From positions 1-58,621 of the forward strand of contig NZ_JAPZTZ010000002.1 in assembly GCF_027532945.1 (NCBI RefSeq): a stretch of DNA of 58,621 nucleotides. The letters are read 5' to 3'. Each line of letters begins with the position of its first letter. Within the stretch, counting starts at the first letter, position 1. The DNA comes from Phreatobacter sp. (GTDB lineage Bacteria > Pseudomonadota > Alphaproteobacteria > Rhizobiales > Phreatobacteraceae). The notes beneath the pieces are model-generated. The model did not search any database and was not told the origin of the DNA. It was given only the letters and a program-made list of their open reading frames with translations. This document shows positions 8,671-16,656 of the stretch, one piece after another. The translations under genes were made by a program, and so were the position numbers.

Positions 8671-9639
8671 ATGACGCCGCGCCAGCCTCCGATGAAGCGC
8701 CCCCTCGGCCGCACCGGTCTCTCCATCGCCCCGCTGGTCTTCGGCGGCAATGTCTTCGGCTGGACGGCGGATGAGGCGACCTCCTTCGCCCTGCTCGACG
8801 CCTTCGTGGAGGCCGGCTTCGACGCGGTGGACACGGCGGACGTCTATTCGGCCTGGGCGCCGGGCAATTCCGGGGGCGAGAGCGAGACCATCATCGGCCG
8901 CTGGATGAAGGCGCGCGGATCGCGCGCGAAGATCACCCTCATCACCAAGGTCGGCTCGCCGATGGGCGAGGGCAAGAAGGGCCTGTCGGCGCGCTACATC
9001 GCGGAAGCCGTGGAGGCCTCGCTGAAGCGGTTGCAGACCGACGCGATCGATCTCTACCTGTCCCACTGGCCGGACCCGGAGACGCCGCACGAGGAGAGCC
9101 TCGCCGCCTATGACAAGCTGCTGAAAGCCGGCAAGGTGCGCGCCATCGGATGCTCGAACCTCGATGCGGCCCAGCTCTCGGCCTCGCTCGAGGCCGCCAA
9201 GGCCCACGGCCTGCCGCGCTACGACGTGCTGCAGCCCGAGTACAATCTCCACGACCGCGCCAAGTTCGAGGGGCCGCTGGCGGATCTCTGCGTCGCCGAG
9301 GAGATCGGCGTGATCACCTACTTCTCGCTCGCCAAGGGCTTCCTGTCCGGCAAGTACCGGTCAGAGGCGGATCTCGGCAAGAGCCCGCGGGGCGAGCGCG
9401 GCGTCAGGCCCTATCTGACCGAGCGCGGCTTCCGCATCCTCGCGGCGCTCGACGCGGTGGCCGAGGCCCATGCCTGCAAGCCGGCCGAGGTGGCGCTGGC
9501 CTGGCTCATGCGCAAGCGCGGCGTCACCGCGCCGATCGCCAGTGCCACGACGCTGGAGCAGATGGACAGCCTGTTGCGCTCGGCGGCGCTGCGGCTCACG
9601 GATTCCGACATGCGGACGCTCGACGCGGCGGGCGCCTGA
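8671..9639 (+). CDS. Aldo/keto reductase
   Basis: 322-aa NADPH-dependent oxidoreductase of the TIM-barrel AKR superfamily. The N-terminus reads PLGRTGLSIAPLVFGGNVFG; the catalytic Asp and Tyr lie in VDTADVYSAW, the Lys in LITKVG and the His in YLSHWPD. The C-terminal cofactor region is APIASATTLEQMDSL. It resembles the Gcy/YajO-type single-domain reductases; substrate not predictable. The ATG at 8671 has GAGGAGA 6 nt upstream; a second in-frame ATG at 8692 is an alternative. Confidence 0.93.
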   Translation: MTPRQPPMKRPLGRTGLSIAPLVFGGNVFGWTADEATSFALLDAFVEAGFDAVDTADVYSAWAPGNSGGESETIIGRWMKARGSRAKITLITKVGSPMGEGKKGLSARYIAEAVEASLKRLQTDAIDLYLSHWPDPETPHEESLAAYDKLLKAGKVRAIGCSNLDAAQLSASLEAAKAHGLPRYDVLQPEYNLHDRAKFEGPLADLCVAEEIGVITYFSLAKGFLSGKYRSEADLGKSPRGERGVRPYLTERGFRILAALDAVAEAHACKPAEVALAWLMRKRGVTAPIASATTLEQMDSLLRSAALRLTDSDMRTLDAAGA

Positions 9640-9801
9640 GGACGGTCGCCCGACCCGCACCGCTCCCAAACTATTGCGAAGCCTCGCAACGTCTTGTTTC
9701 TGCGGGCGATGGCGTGCACAGATGCGGTGTTTCGCCGTTTCGGCGAGGCACCGCCCCAGATGTCCGTCCCAGATGCCCGCCACGACAGCGGATCCCCCGC
9801 G

Positions 9802-10257
9802 ATGACGACTGCCCTCGCCGCCGGCCTCGCCTGTCTCGGCGCCCTCGCCCTGGCGCCGGCGAGCGCCCATGCCCAATGGCGGGTGCGCGAGGTCCAGGAG
9901 GCCCATGGGGCACCGGCGCTGGAGATCATCTATCGCAGCTCCGGCGAACGGCTGACCCTGCTGTGCAGCGCCGGCTCGGCCTTTGTCTCCTTCGCGCCGG
10001 GCTACCGCCTGCCGGCATCCGACGCGCTGGTGGAAGGGCATTACAGCGTCGACGGCCGGCCAGCGAAGACGGTGCGCTGGCAGATGACGCGCAACTCCGC
10101 CTTCATCACGGCCGGCTTCGCCACCAGCTTCGTCGCCGACATCACCGGCGCGTCGCAACTGTCCATCGCCTTTCCGGCGGTCGAACAGACCTATGATCTC
10201 TCCCCGCTGCGGCCCCATGCCGCCCGGCTAAGGGCCATCTGCGGCTCCGCGAGCTGA
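9802..10257 (+). CDS. Small exported protein of unknown function
   Basis: 151-aa protein with a clear Sec signal peptide (MTTALAAGLACLGALALAPA, cleavage likely after AHA). The mature part, about 125 residues, is beta-rich by eye, with two Cys (in LLCSAG and AICGSA). I do not recognise a family. The chosen ATG puts the signal peptide at the N-terminus but has a poor ribosome-binding site; in-frame upstream ATGs at 9694 and 9760 would give an implausible extension. Probably periplasmic. Confidence 0.6.
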   Translation: MTTALAAGLACLGALALAPASAHAQWRVREVQEAHGAPALEIIYRSSGERLTLLCSAGSAFVSFAPGYRLPASDALVEGHYSVDGRPAKTVRWQMTRNSAFITAGFATSFVADITGASQLSIAFPAVEQTYDLSPLRPHAARLRAICGSAS

Positions 10258-10393
10258 GGGTTTCGCTCCGGTTTCCCTATGGGCAATTCATTTACCGCAC
10301 CACCAGTTCACCCTGTTTCCACTTGGCCTTTAGGGGTTTCTTGAAGGGCCATCTGTATCGCTGGTTGTCAGACACACGATCTGGAACGCCGCG

Positions 10394-11893
10394 ATGCCCC
10401 TCGCCCGACTTTTCCGTGACATCACCGCCCTGCTCGGCCGCACCCGCCGCGACACCTCCGGCGTGACCGCGGTCCTGTTCGCCATCTGCGCCGTGCCCGT
10501 CATGCTGATCATCGGCGCCGGCGTCGACTTCTCCCGCGTCTCGGCAGCGCGCACCGCCGCACAGGCGGCAGCCGACGCTGCGGCCCTCGCGGCCGCCTCC
10601 TCGAAGCTCGATGCCGAGGCCGCCATGCGCGTCATTGCCGACAACCATGCCAATGCCAATGTCCGCGAGACCAATGCGCATGGCTCGAAGATCACCGACT
10701 TCGCCTATAATGCGACGACCCGTGAGGTCACGCTGAAGATCACCGGTACGGTGCCGGCGACGTTCCTGGCGCTGGCTGGCTGGTCGACCCTGCCCTACCA
10801 GGCCGAGGCCAAGGCCGTGCGCGGCCTCAACGGCACGACCGAACTGGTGCTGGTGCTGGACAATACCTGGTCCATGTCAGGTGCGAAGCTGGACGCGCTG
10901 AAGGCGGCGGCCGAGGATCTGGTCGTCCAGCTGCGCCAGGACCCGAAGGCCGATGTGAAGATCGGCGTCGTGCCCTATGCCGACTACGTCAATGTCGGCG
11001 TGAACAACCGCAATACCGGCTGGGTCGATGTGCCGGCCGATTACAGCACCACGACGCCGCGCGTCTGCACCACACAGACCACGCGGCAGACCTGCACCAC
11101 ACGCACCTGCACCCGGGGCGCACCGCGCACCTGCACCCGCGTCGTCGACGGCGTAACCGAGAGCTATGACTGCACGCCGCAGACCTGCACCACCCCCACC
11201 TGCACGACGCAGACCGTTCCGCCCTACGAGACCTGCACCGGCGGCAGCACCACCTGGTATCGCTGGTACGGCTGCGTCGGCTCGCGCCGCACGGGCAACC
11301 TGCGCCTCAACGACACCACGCCCTCCGAGCGCTATCCCGGCTACCTCGCCACCAGTCAGAACTGCCTCAATCCGATCGTGCCGCTAACCGCGAGCCAGTC
11401 CACCGTCGTCTCGGCGATCCGCGGGATGGTGGTGAATATCGGCGGCTACCGGCCCTCCACCTACATCCCGGCCGGGCTCATCTGGGGCGTCAACGTGCTC
11501 TCGCCGACCGCCCCCTTCTCCGAGGGCGCCGCCTATGACCCGACCAACCGCCGCCCGCGCAAGGTCATGGTGCTGATGACGGACGGCGAGAACACCCTGC
11601 GCTTCCAGGCCTCCGACGGTCGCCACATCACGCCGAACGGCAATGCCACCGCCCAGGCGGCGCAGCTGAAGCAGACCTATGACGACATGAACGACATCTG
11701 CACCTATGCGAAGTCGAAGCAGATCGAGGTCTTCACGGTGGCCTTCGACATCACCGCGGCGACGGCCATCACCGCCATGCGCAACTGTGCCTCCTCGCCG
11801 GCGCATTACTTCGACGCCCGCGACCGCCAGGGCCTGGCCGATGCCTTCAAGGCGATCGCCCTGTCGCTGCAGAACGTGCGCATCACCCAGTAA
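10394..11893 (+). CDS. TadG-like pilus-assembly/vWA domain protein with Cys/Thr-rich insert
   Basis: 499 aa. Residues 19-60 form a TadE/TadG-type N-terminus: RRDTSGVTAVLFA, a hydrophobic segment at about 25-43, then an Ala-rich helix (AARTAAQAAADAAALAAA). A von Willebrand factor A domain starts near 150 with the metal-site motif DNTWSMS (Asp156, Thr158, Ser160) and resumes with VLMTDGENT. Residues 225-294 are an insert rich in Cys and Thr with nine Cys (225, 234, 239, 247, 260, 265, 270, 281, 294). Such proteins are envelope-associated and often linked to Flp/Tad pili, but no tad gene is nearby, so a pilus role is unproven. Confidence 0.85.
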   Translation: MPLARLFRDITALLGRTRRDTSGVTAVLFAICAVPVMLIIGAGVDFSRVSAARTAAQAAADAAALAAASSKLDAEAAMRVIADNHANANVRETNAHGSKITDFAYNATTREVTLKITGTVPATFLALAGWSTLPYQAEAKAVRGLNGTTELVLVLDNTWSMSGAKLDALKAAAEDLVVQLRQDPKADVKIGVVPYADYVNVGVNNRNTGWVDVPADYSTTTPRVCTTQTTRQTCTTRTCTRGAPRTCTRVVDGVTESYDCTPQTCTTPTCTTQTVPPYETCTGGSTTWYRWYGCVGSRRTGNLRLNDTTPSERYPGYLATSQNCLNPIVPLTASQSTVVSAIRGMVVNIGGYRPSTYIPAGLIWGVNVLSPTAPFSEGAAYDPTNRRPRKVMVLMTDGENTLRFQASDGRHITPNGNATAQAAQLKQTYDDMNDICTYAKSKQIEVFTVAFDITAATAITAMRNCASSPAHYFDARDRQGLADAFKAIALSLQNVRITQ

Positions 11894-11900
11894 CGGGCGA

Positions 11901-11924
11901 GGCAGCGCCCGCAGGGGCGCTGCC
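11901..11924 (+). terminator. Strong hairpin after the TadG-like gene
   Basis: GGCAGCGCCC-GCAG-GGGCGCTGCC is a perfect 10-bp stem with a 4-nt loop, starting 8 nt after the stop codon. No T-run follows, so it is either a non-canonical terminator or an mRNA 3-prime stabiliser. Confidence 0.5.
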
Positions 11925-12049
11925 GGTCCCGGCGACACGCGGCAAGCCCCCGGACGGCCCTTGGTTGGGATCCGGGGCGAGGCTTTGCCCGACATCACGC
12001 TATTGCGTTCACCCGCGCAGCGGGTCCCTGTTTCCACGACTTGACCCCC

Positions 12050-12200
12050 GGGATGGCGAGGCGCATAGGCGCCTGACGATCCCCCCGGGGATTGCCCACC
12101 CGCGACGGAACCCCATGCCCAGCGACAGTCCTGATCGATCGTCTGTGCCGATGCGGCGCGCGGGCTAGTCCGACCCCGGACCCTCGCCGCCGTATCGGCG
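12050..12200 (+). promoter_or_regulatory. Structured 5-prime leader of mgtE (candidate Mg-responsive RNA)
   Basis: Several hairpins follow one another: an outer GGGAT (12050-12054) with ATCCC (12079-12083) enclosing AGGCGC-ATAG-GCGCCT (12059-12074); GTCCG-ACCC-CGGAC (12168-12181); and CGCCG (12185-12189) with CGGCG (12196-12200), just before the ribosome-binding site of the upstream ORF. The segment GGCGAGGCGC faintly recalls the start of M-box (ykoK) RNAs, but other M-box consensus blocks are not recognisable. Function is inferred from its position ahead of a Mg transporter. Confidence 0.4.
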
Positions 12201-12214
12201 CGAAGAGGTCCTGC

Positions 12215-12388
12215 ATGAACATCGATATCCTTGCCGCGCGTGGCCCCGGCCGCGTGTCCTGGCCATTGCCACTGCCGATCCCCGTTCCGCATCGCGCCGG
12301 CCGCCGGCGACGAAGACCTGCGCCTCATCCCCTCCCGGGATCCCGCCGCACCGTCCTTTCGTCTCCCGCTGCCGGAGCCATGCCATGA
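12215..12388 (+). CDS. Proline/arginine-rich upstream ORF (putative mgtE leader peptide)
   Basis: 57-codon ORF with a good ribosome-binding site (AGAGG, 6 nt before the ATG) that ends in ATGA overlapping the mgtE start codon by 4 nt. The peptide has 12 prolines, including the alternating run WPLPLPIPVP (residues 16-25), then five consecutive arginines (30-34) read partly by CGA-CGA-AGA, rare codons in this GC-rich sequence, then RPAPHPLPG. In Salmonella, the proline-rich MgtL peptide couples slow translation at low Mg to expression of mgtA; the composition here is reminiscent. No homology is claimed, and chance coding in GC-rich DNA is possible. Confidence 0.5.
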   Translation: MNIDILAARGPGRVSWPLPLPIPVPHRAGRRRRRPAPHPLPGSRRTVLSSPAAGAMP

Positions 12389-13755
12389 CCCGCCTCCTCT
12401 CGCTCGACCGCCTCGCCATGCGCCGTCCCGCCGCGCTCCCGACCCTGATGGAGCCGGTGCCGGACATCGTCGACCGCCTCAACGACCTACCCCTCATGGA
12501 GGCCGCCGCGGCGCTCGCGGCGCTGCCGCCGGCCCATGCGGTGGAGGTGCTCGACCAGGCGGCGCTGGAGCGCGGCGCCGACATCCTCGTGGCGTTCGAC
12601 CGGACGCTGGCGGCGACGCTGCTCGCCGGCATGTCCGCCGACCGGGCCGCCGACCTCATCGGCGCCGTGGGGCCGGCCGACCGCCTCGCACTGATGGGGC
12701 GGCTCGACGCCGAGACGCGCGCTGGCCTCGACCGGCTGCTCGCCTATCCGGAAGGCACCGTCGGCTCGCTGATGACGACGGAGGTCGTCACCGTGCCCTC
12801 GACCCACACGGTCGGCGAGGCGCTGGACCATGTGCGCCGCGTCGAGCGGACGCGCGAGACCGTCTATGCCGTCTTCGTGCTGGACGCCGTGACCGGCGTG
12901 CTGCTCCATGCCGTGCCGCTGCGCCGGCTCGTCGCCTGCGACCCGGCCGCGCCCGTCCTCGCCGCTGTCTCCGAGCGGCCGATGGTGACGGTGGAGGCCA
13001 ATGCGCCGGCCGACGAGGCGGTGCGCATCGTCGCCCGCCACGACTTCCTCGCCGTGCCGGTGGTGGATGGCGGCGGGCACCTGCTCGGCATCGTCACGGT
13101 GGACGACGTGCTCGACACGATGATCGCGCGGCAGACCGAGCAGGTGCAGCGCATGGGCGGCATGGAGGCAATGCACCAGTCCTACTGGCGCACCGGCTTC
13201 TGGCAGATGCTGCGCAAGCGCGGCGGCTGGCTCTCCATCCTGCTGGTCGGCGAGATGATGACGGCGAGCGCCATGCAGGGCTTCCAGGGGGAGCTGGAGA
13301 AGGCCATCGTCCTGTCGCTGTTCATCCCGCTGATCATGAGCTCGGGCGGCAATTCCGGCTCGCAGGCCGCCTCGCTGGTGATCCGCGGCCTTGCGCTCGG
13401 CGATATCCGCCTTGCCGACTGGTGGCGCGTCGCCTTGCGCGAACTGCCCTCGGGCCTGGCGCTTGGCGCCCTGCTCGGCGTCATCGCGGTGGCGCGCATC
13501 GTGCTGTGGCAGCTCTTCGGCATCTACGACCACGGGCCCCACTGGCCGCTGGTGGCGGCGACCATCGGCCTCGCGCTCGTCTGCATCGTCACCTTCGGCT
13601 CGATGAACGGCTCGATGCTGCCCTTCTTGCTGAAGCGCCTCGGCTTCGACCCGGCCACGGCCTCCGCGCCCTTCGTGGCGACGCTGGTCGATGTCTCCGG
13701 CCTCGTCATCTATTTCAGCGTGGCGCTGGTGGTGCTGCGCGGCACGCTGCTGTGA
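12385..13755 (+). CDS. mgtE: Magnesium transporter MgtE
   Basis: 456-aa inner-membrane Mg2+ channel. It has an N-terminal superhelical domain (about 25-130), paired CBS domains (about 130-250, beginning LMTTEVVTVPS and ending LLGIVTVDDVLD) and a C-terminal domain of about five membrane helices. The conserved pore motif IMSSGGNSGSQAASL is present. In MgtE proteins the N and CBS domains bind Mg and close the pore. GGAG lies 7 nt before the ATG, inside the upstream ORF, with which the gene shares an ATGA overlap. It converges on the 13777-14202 gene with a 21-nt gap. Confidence 0.95.
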   Translation: MTRLLSLDRLAMRRPAALPTLMEPVPDIVDRLNDLPLMEAAAALAALPPAHAVEVLDQAALERGADILVAFDRTLAATLLAGMSADRAADLIGAVGPADRLALMGRLDAETRAGLDRLLAYPEGTVGSLMTTEVVTVPSTHTVGEALDHVRRVERTRETVYAVFVLDAVTGVLLHAVPLRRLVACDPAAPVLAAVSERPMVTVEANAPADEAVRIVARHDFLAVPVVDGGGHLLGIVTVDDVLDTMIARQTEQVQRMGGMEAMHQSYWRTGFWQMLRKRGGWLSILLVGEMMTASAMQGFQGELEKAIVLSLFIPLIMSSGGNSGSQAASLVIRGLALGDIRLADWWRVALRELPSGLALGALLGVIAVARIVLWQLFGIYDHGPHWPLVAATIGLALVCIVTFGSMNGSMLPFLLKRLGFDPATASAPFVATLVDVSGLVIYFSVALVVLRGTLL

Positions 13756-13776
13756 GCGGGCGGCGCGCCCCTCCCC

Positions 13777-14202
13777 TCAGGACGGGGTGACGATCCGCGG
13801 GAAGGCGAGGAGCAGGCCGGCGAGCAGGGCGATATTGCCGATCATGGCGAGCCAGTGGAGCTGGCGCAGCCGCTCGACGCCCGCGGGCTCGCCGGCATCG
13901 CGCGCCTCAACACCCCTGTCGAAGCCGGCGAGCAGGGCCTGGCGCGCGACGAGCGCGCCGCCGCCAACCGCCACCGGCACCAGCGCCACGGCGAAGCGGC
14001 CGCTCGCCGCGAAGGCCAGCGCCGAGGCGCCGGCGGCCATCTGCAATAGGCGCAGGTAGAAGCCGAAGAGCACGCGCAGCAGCACCGTCACGCCGGGAAT
14101 GGCCAGCGAGACGAAGAGAAAGCTCGGCGAGGCGAAGAGGAAATAGGCCTGCGGCAGCAGCAGGACGACGACGGCGAGGATCGCCAGCGGATCGGGAATC
14201 AT
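13777..14202 (-). CDS. Small inner-membrane protein of unknown function
   Basis: 141 aa with hydrophobic segments at about 5-25, 27-48, 50-95 (probably two helices) and 115-137, suggesting four membrane helices. A charged cytoplasmic loop (RQALLAGFDRGVEARDAGEP) precedes the last helix. No family recognised. It lies between mgtE (convergent) and tRNA-Phe. Confidence 0.6.
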   Translation of the reverse strand: MIPDPLAILAVVVLLLPQAYFLFASPSFLFVSLAIPGVTVLLRVLFGFYLRLLQMAAGASALAFAASGRFAVALVPVAVGGGALVARQALLAGFDRGVEARDAGEPAGVERLRQLHWLAMIGNIALLAGLLLAFPRIVTPS

Positions 14203-14359
14203 GGGCGCGGCTCGGCAGGCGGGGCTGGGAGAGTGTGCGCCGGGAGGGGGGAAGGCGGAAGGGGGAATGACGAAGAGGAAATGCGAATAGGCGGTGCGCG
14301 TTTATGCGCGACACGACCTGCGCGCTGTCGGGCCGATGAAGCTGAGGTGTTCAGGAAAA

Positions 14360-14435
14360 TGGTGCCCGGGGGCGGAATCGAACCACCGACACTGCGATTT
14401 TCAGTCGCATGCTCTACCAACTGAGCTACCCGGGC
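14360..14435 (-). tRNA. tRNA-Phe (GAA)
   Basis: A 76-nt cloverleaf reads on the minus strand from GCCCGGG (acceptor) through the D-arm GCTCAGTTGGTAGAGC, an anticodon stem TGCGA/TCGCA with loop CTGAAAA (anticodon GAA), the T-arm GGTTCGATTCC and the matching acceptor strand, with discriminator A. The 3-prime CCA is encoded in the DNA (14360-14362). Confidence 0.97.
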
Positions 14436-14602
14436 GACCGCGGGGCGTGACCGTCAGATGACGATCCGCTGCAGCGCGGGCCGGCTTATAGAGGCAAGCG
14501 CCGGGGCTGTCCACCCTCCTTGCGCCGATTGATCCACAGGCGCGGCGACCGGTCGCGAAGCCGGCCCGCCGGCCCCTGCTCCGCCCCCGCAACCACCGCA
14601 AG

Positions 14603-14632
14603 AAAAGGCCCCGATGGCGGGGCCATCGGGGC
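14603..14632 (-). terminator. Intrinsic terminator of the L,D-transpeptidase gene
   Basis: On the minus strand GCCCCGATGGC-CCC-GCCATCGGGGC forms a perfect 11-bp stem, followed by CTTTTC. It lies about 45 nt beyond the stop codon of the gene at 14677-15276. Confidence 0.8.
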
Positions 14633-14676
14633 GAGGTGTGAGGTCAGGCAGGCATGCACGGCGAAAGAACGAAGGA

Positions 14677-15276
14677 TCAGCGCAGGACGACGACCCGGGT
14701 GCCGACGCGGACGCGGTCGTAGAGGTCGACGACGTCCTCGTTGGTCATGCGGAAGCAGCCGGAGGAGACGGCCTGGCCGATCGTGTGCGGCTCGTTGGAG
14801 CCGTGGATGCGGTAGAGCGAGGAGCCGAGATACATGGCGCGGGCGCCGAGCGGATTGTCCGGGCCGCCGGCCATGTAGCGCGGCAGGTCGGGGCGGCGCT
14901 GCAGCATCTGGACGGGCGGGCGCCAGTCCGGCCACTCGGCCTTGCGGGTGATGGTCTGCGAGCCGCCCCATTCGAAGCCGGGGCGGCCGACGCCGACGCC
15001 GTAGCGCATGGCCTGGCCGCCGGGCATGACGAGATAGAGGCGGCGGGCATTGGTGTCGACGACGACCGTGCCGGGGACCTCGCCGCCGTGATAGGCGACG
15101 ATCTCGCGCGGGATGGCATTGGCCTGGGCGACGGCCGCGTGCGGGCGGGAGATCAGCGGCTCGCGGGTGTCGGGGTCGAACATCACCACATTGGCGAAGG
15201 GGTTGGCAGAGGCCGCGGTGGCGGCGGCGGTGGCAGCGGCGGCGATGCCGGCGGAGAGGAAGAAGCGGCGGTTCAT
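14677..15276 (-). CDS. L,D-transpeptidase (YkuD/ErfK family)
   Basis: 199-aa exported enzyme that forms 3-3 peptidoglycan cross-links or attaches proteins to peptide stems. The catalytic YkuD signature is intact: YRIHGSNEPHTIGQAVSSGC followed by FRMTNEDV (His158, Cys174). The N-terminus MNRRFFLSAG followed by an Ala-rich stretch looks like a Tat-type signal. The binding strand reads TVVVDTNARRLYLVMPGG. It is the second gene after the small exported protein at 15310-15663 and ends at a strong terminator. Confidence 0.93.
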   Translation of the reverse strand: MNRRFFLSAGIAAAATAAATAASANPFANVVMFDPDTREPLISRPHAAVAQANAIPREIVAYHGGEVPGTVVVDTNARRLYLVMPGGQAMRYGVGVGRPGFEWGGSQTITRKAEWPDWRPPVQMLQRRPDLPRYMAGGPDNPLGARAMYLGSSLYRIHGSNEPHTIGQAVSSGCFRMTNEDVVDLYDRVRVGTRVVVLR

Positions 15277-15309
15277 GGTCGTGGGTCCGAGGTCGGGAGC
15301 GGGGGGCGA

Positions 15310-15663
15310 TCAGTTGGTGGTCTGATCGAGGGCGACGGTGCGGATCTGGCGCAGATGGCCGCCGGAGGCGGAGGTCTGGCAGGCCTGCGGGATGTAGGGC
15401 CAGGTATGGCGGGCGCAGTCGGCGCGCTCGCCGCGGATGGCGGCCTGCTTGCCGGCGGCCTCGTCCTGCCGCGGCGCCTGGTCGAGGCGGTTGCGGAAGG
15501 TGTCGAAGGCGCCGTGCGCATGGTCGAGGTCGCCCTTGGAGGGGCTGACATGCAGCACCGGACCCGAGACCGAGGCGCGGCCATCGGGCATCGCGACGAG
15601 GCCCACGGCGAGGCCGCAGCCGGCGAAAAGAGCGAAGCCGAGAAGTTTCGACATCCTGTTCAT
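15310..15663 (-). CDS. Small exported protein of unknown function
   Basis: 117 aa with a signal peptide (LLGFALFAGCGLAVGLVAM) and a mature region ending in a Cys-bounded block CARHTWPYIPQAC followed by a polar tail. This Cys-Trp-Pro block recurs in short conserved hypothetical proteins of Rhizobiales as far as I recall. It lies 33 nt upstream of the L,D-transpeptidase gene, so it is likely cotranscribed. AAGGGGGA precedes the ATG. Confidence 0.7.
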   Translation of the reverse strand: MNRMSKLLGFALFAGCGLAVGLVAMPDGRASVSGPVLHVSPSKGDLDHAHGAFDTFRNRLDQAPRQDEAAGKQAAIRGERADCARHTWPYIPQACQTSASGGHLRQIRTVALDQTTN

Positions 15664-15723
15664 CTGCGATCCCCCTTGTGCAGCGCCCTTCTTGGGCCGG
15701 TCTCCCTTTCAGTCGCTGCGGGG

Positions 15724-15749
15724 GCGAAAAAGGTTCAGGACTTTTTCGC
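15724..15749. repeat. Perfect 9-bp inverted repeat upstream of the 15310-15663 gene
   Basis: GCGAAAAAG-(8 nt)-CTTTTTCGC, about 60 nt upstream of the small exported protein and about 190 nt downstream of the response regulator gene. It lacks a separate T-run, so an operator is as likely as a terminator. Confidence 0.4.
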
Positions 15750-15936
15750 GCCGCCCGTCTCATCGGGACAGTGACGTTCTAGGGGCCGGGATTTTCGCAG
15801 GCGTGTTGCGGTGTTTCCACCCGCGTTTCAGCGCAGGCACGAAGGTTTCAAGCCTTGCGGCCGGGTGTCGCCACGGGGTCGCCGATGTTTCGCGGGCGGG
15901 CCGAATGTTGCGTGGGAGCGTGCACGGGGCCGCGCC

Positions 15937-16656
15937 TCAGCCGGCCTCGCCCTCGGGCATGAACATGTAGCCAGCGCCGCGCACGGTCTTGATATAGGCG
16001 GGGCGGTCGGCATCCGGCTCGATCTTGCGGCGGATGCGGGTAATGCGCACGTCGATGGCGCGGTCGAAGGCTTCCGGATCGCGGGCGCCGGCAAGGTCCA
16101 GCAGCTTGTCGCGCGACAGGACGCGGCGGGGATTGTCGGCGAAGGCTTTCAGCAGGGCGAATTCGGAGGTGGTGAGCGGATGATCCTGCCCCTCCGCGTC
16201 GCGCAGCACATGGGCGGCGAGGTCCAGCACCTTGGTGCCGAAGGGCACCTGCTCGCGGCCGCCCGGCAGGCCGGGCGCCTCGGAGGGGGCGGCGGCGCGG
16301 CGCAACTGCGCCCGGACACGGGCGAGCAGCTCGCGCAGCTCGCAGGGCTTGGCGAGATAGTCGTCGGCGCCGATCTCGAGGCCGGTGATGCGGTCGTCGG
16401 GGCTCGCCGTGGCGGTGAGCATGATGACGGGAATGGCCATGCGGCCTTTCAGGTCGCGCACCACGGACAGGCCGTCCTCGCCGGGCATGTTGAGGTCGAG
16501 GACGACGAGGGCGGGGCGCTCGGTCGCCATCGCGGCGCGCAGGGCCTCGCCGCCGTCGCAGAGCAGGGTGCGATAGCCGTGCAGCGTCAGGTAGTCGCCG
16601 ACCATCTCGCGGGCCGGGGCCTCGTCGTCGACGACGGCGATGAGCTCGCCGGCCAT
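15937..16656 (-). CDS. OmpR-family response regulator
   Basis: 239 aa. The receiver domain (about 1-120) has the acidic pair VVDDE, phosphoacceptor Asp54 in VVLDLNMPGEDG, the Thr in MLTAT and the Lys in YLAKPCE. The DNA-binding winged-helix domain (about 140-235) shows LTTSEFALLKAFADNPRRVL, VDVRITRIRRKI and the C-terminal IKTVRGAGYMF. The start overlaps the stop of the upstream kinase by 1 nt (TGATG), so it is the output of the four-gene operon. Target genes unknown; the divergent or flanking genes are candidates. Confidence 0.95.
   Translation of the reverse strand: MAGELIAVVDDEAPAREMVGDYLTLHGYRTLLCDGGEALRAAMATERPALVVLDLNMPGEDGLSVVRDLKGRMAIPVIMLTATASPDDRITGLEIGADDYLAKPCELRELLARVRAQLRRAAAPSEAPGLPGGREQVPFGTKVLDLAAHVLRDAEGQDHPLTTSEFALLKAFADNPRRVLSRDKLLDLAGARDPEAFDRAIDVRITRIRRKIEPDADRPAYIKTVRGAGYMFMPEGEAG

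Larger units (their letters stand above)
11894..12384 (+). other. Long mgtE upstream region (491 bp)
   Basis: This region between the TadG-like stop and mgtE holds the hairpin at 11901-11924, a TTGACC-like box at 12041-12046, a structured segment at 12050-12200 and a proline-rich upstream ORF from 12215. No independent full-size gene is seen. The length alone suggests a regulated leader. Confidence 0.6.

Noticed and set aside
10394-11893. CRISPR-like repetition in the Thr/Cys region at 11066-11220
   Set aside because: The repeats are short, irregular and in frame within a coding sequence; no constant repeat-spacer period exists.
12050-12180. Classical M-box riboswitch call
   Set aside because: Only the initial GGCGAGGC-like block matches from memory; the AGACGCC and CCUAUGCC-type blocks are not seen. 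Kept as an unspecified structured leader.
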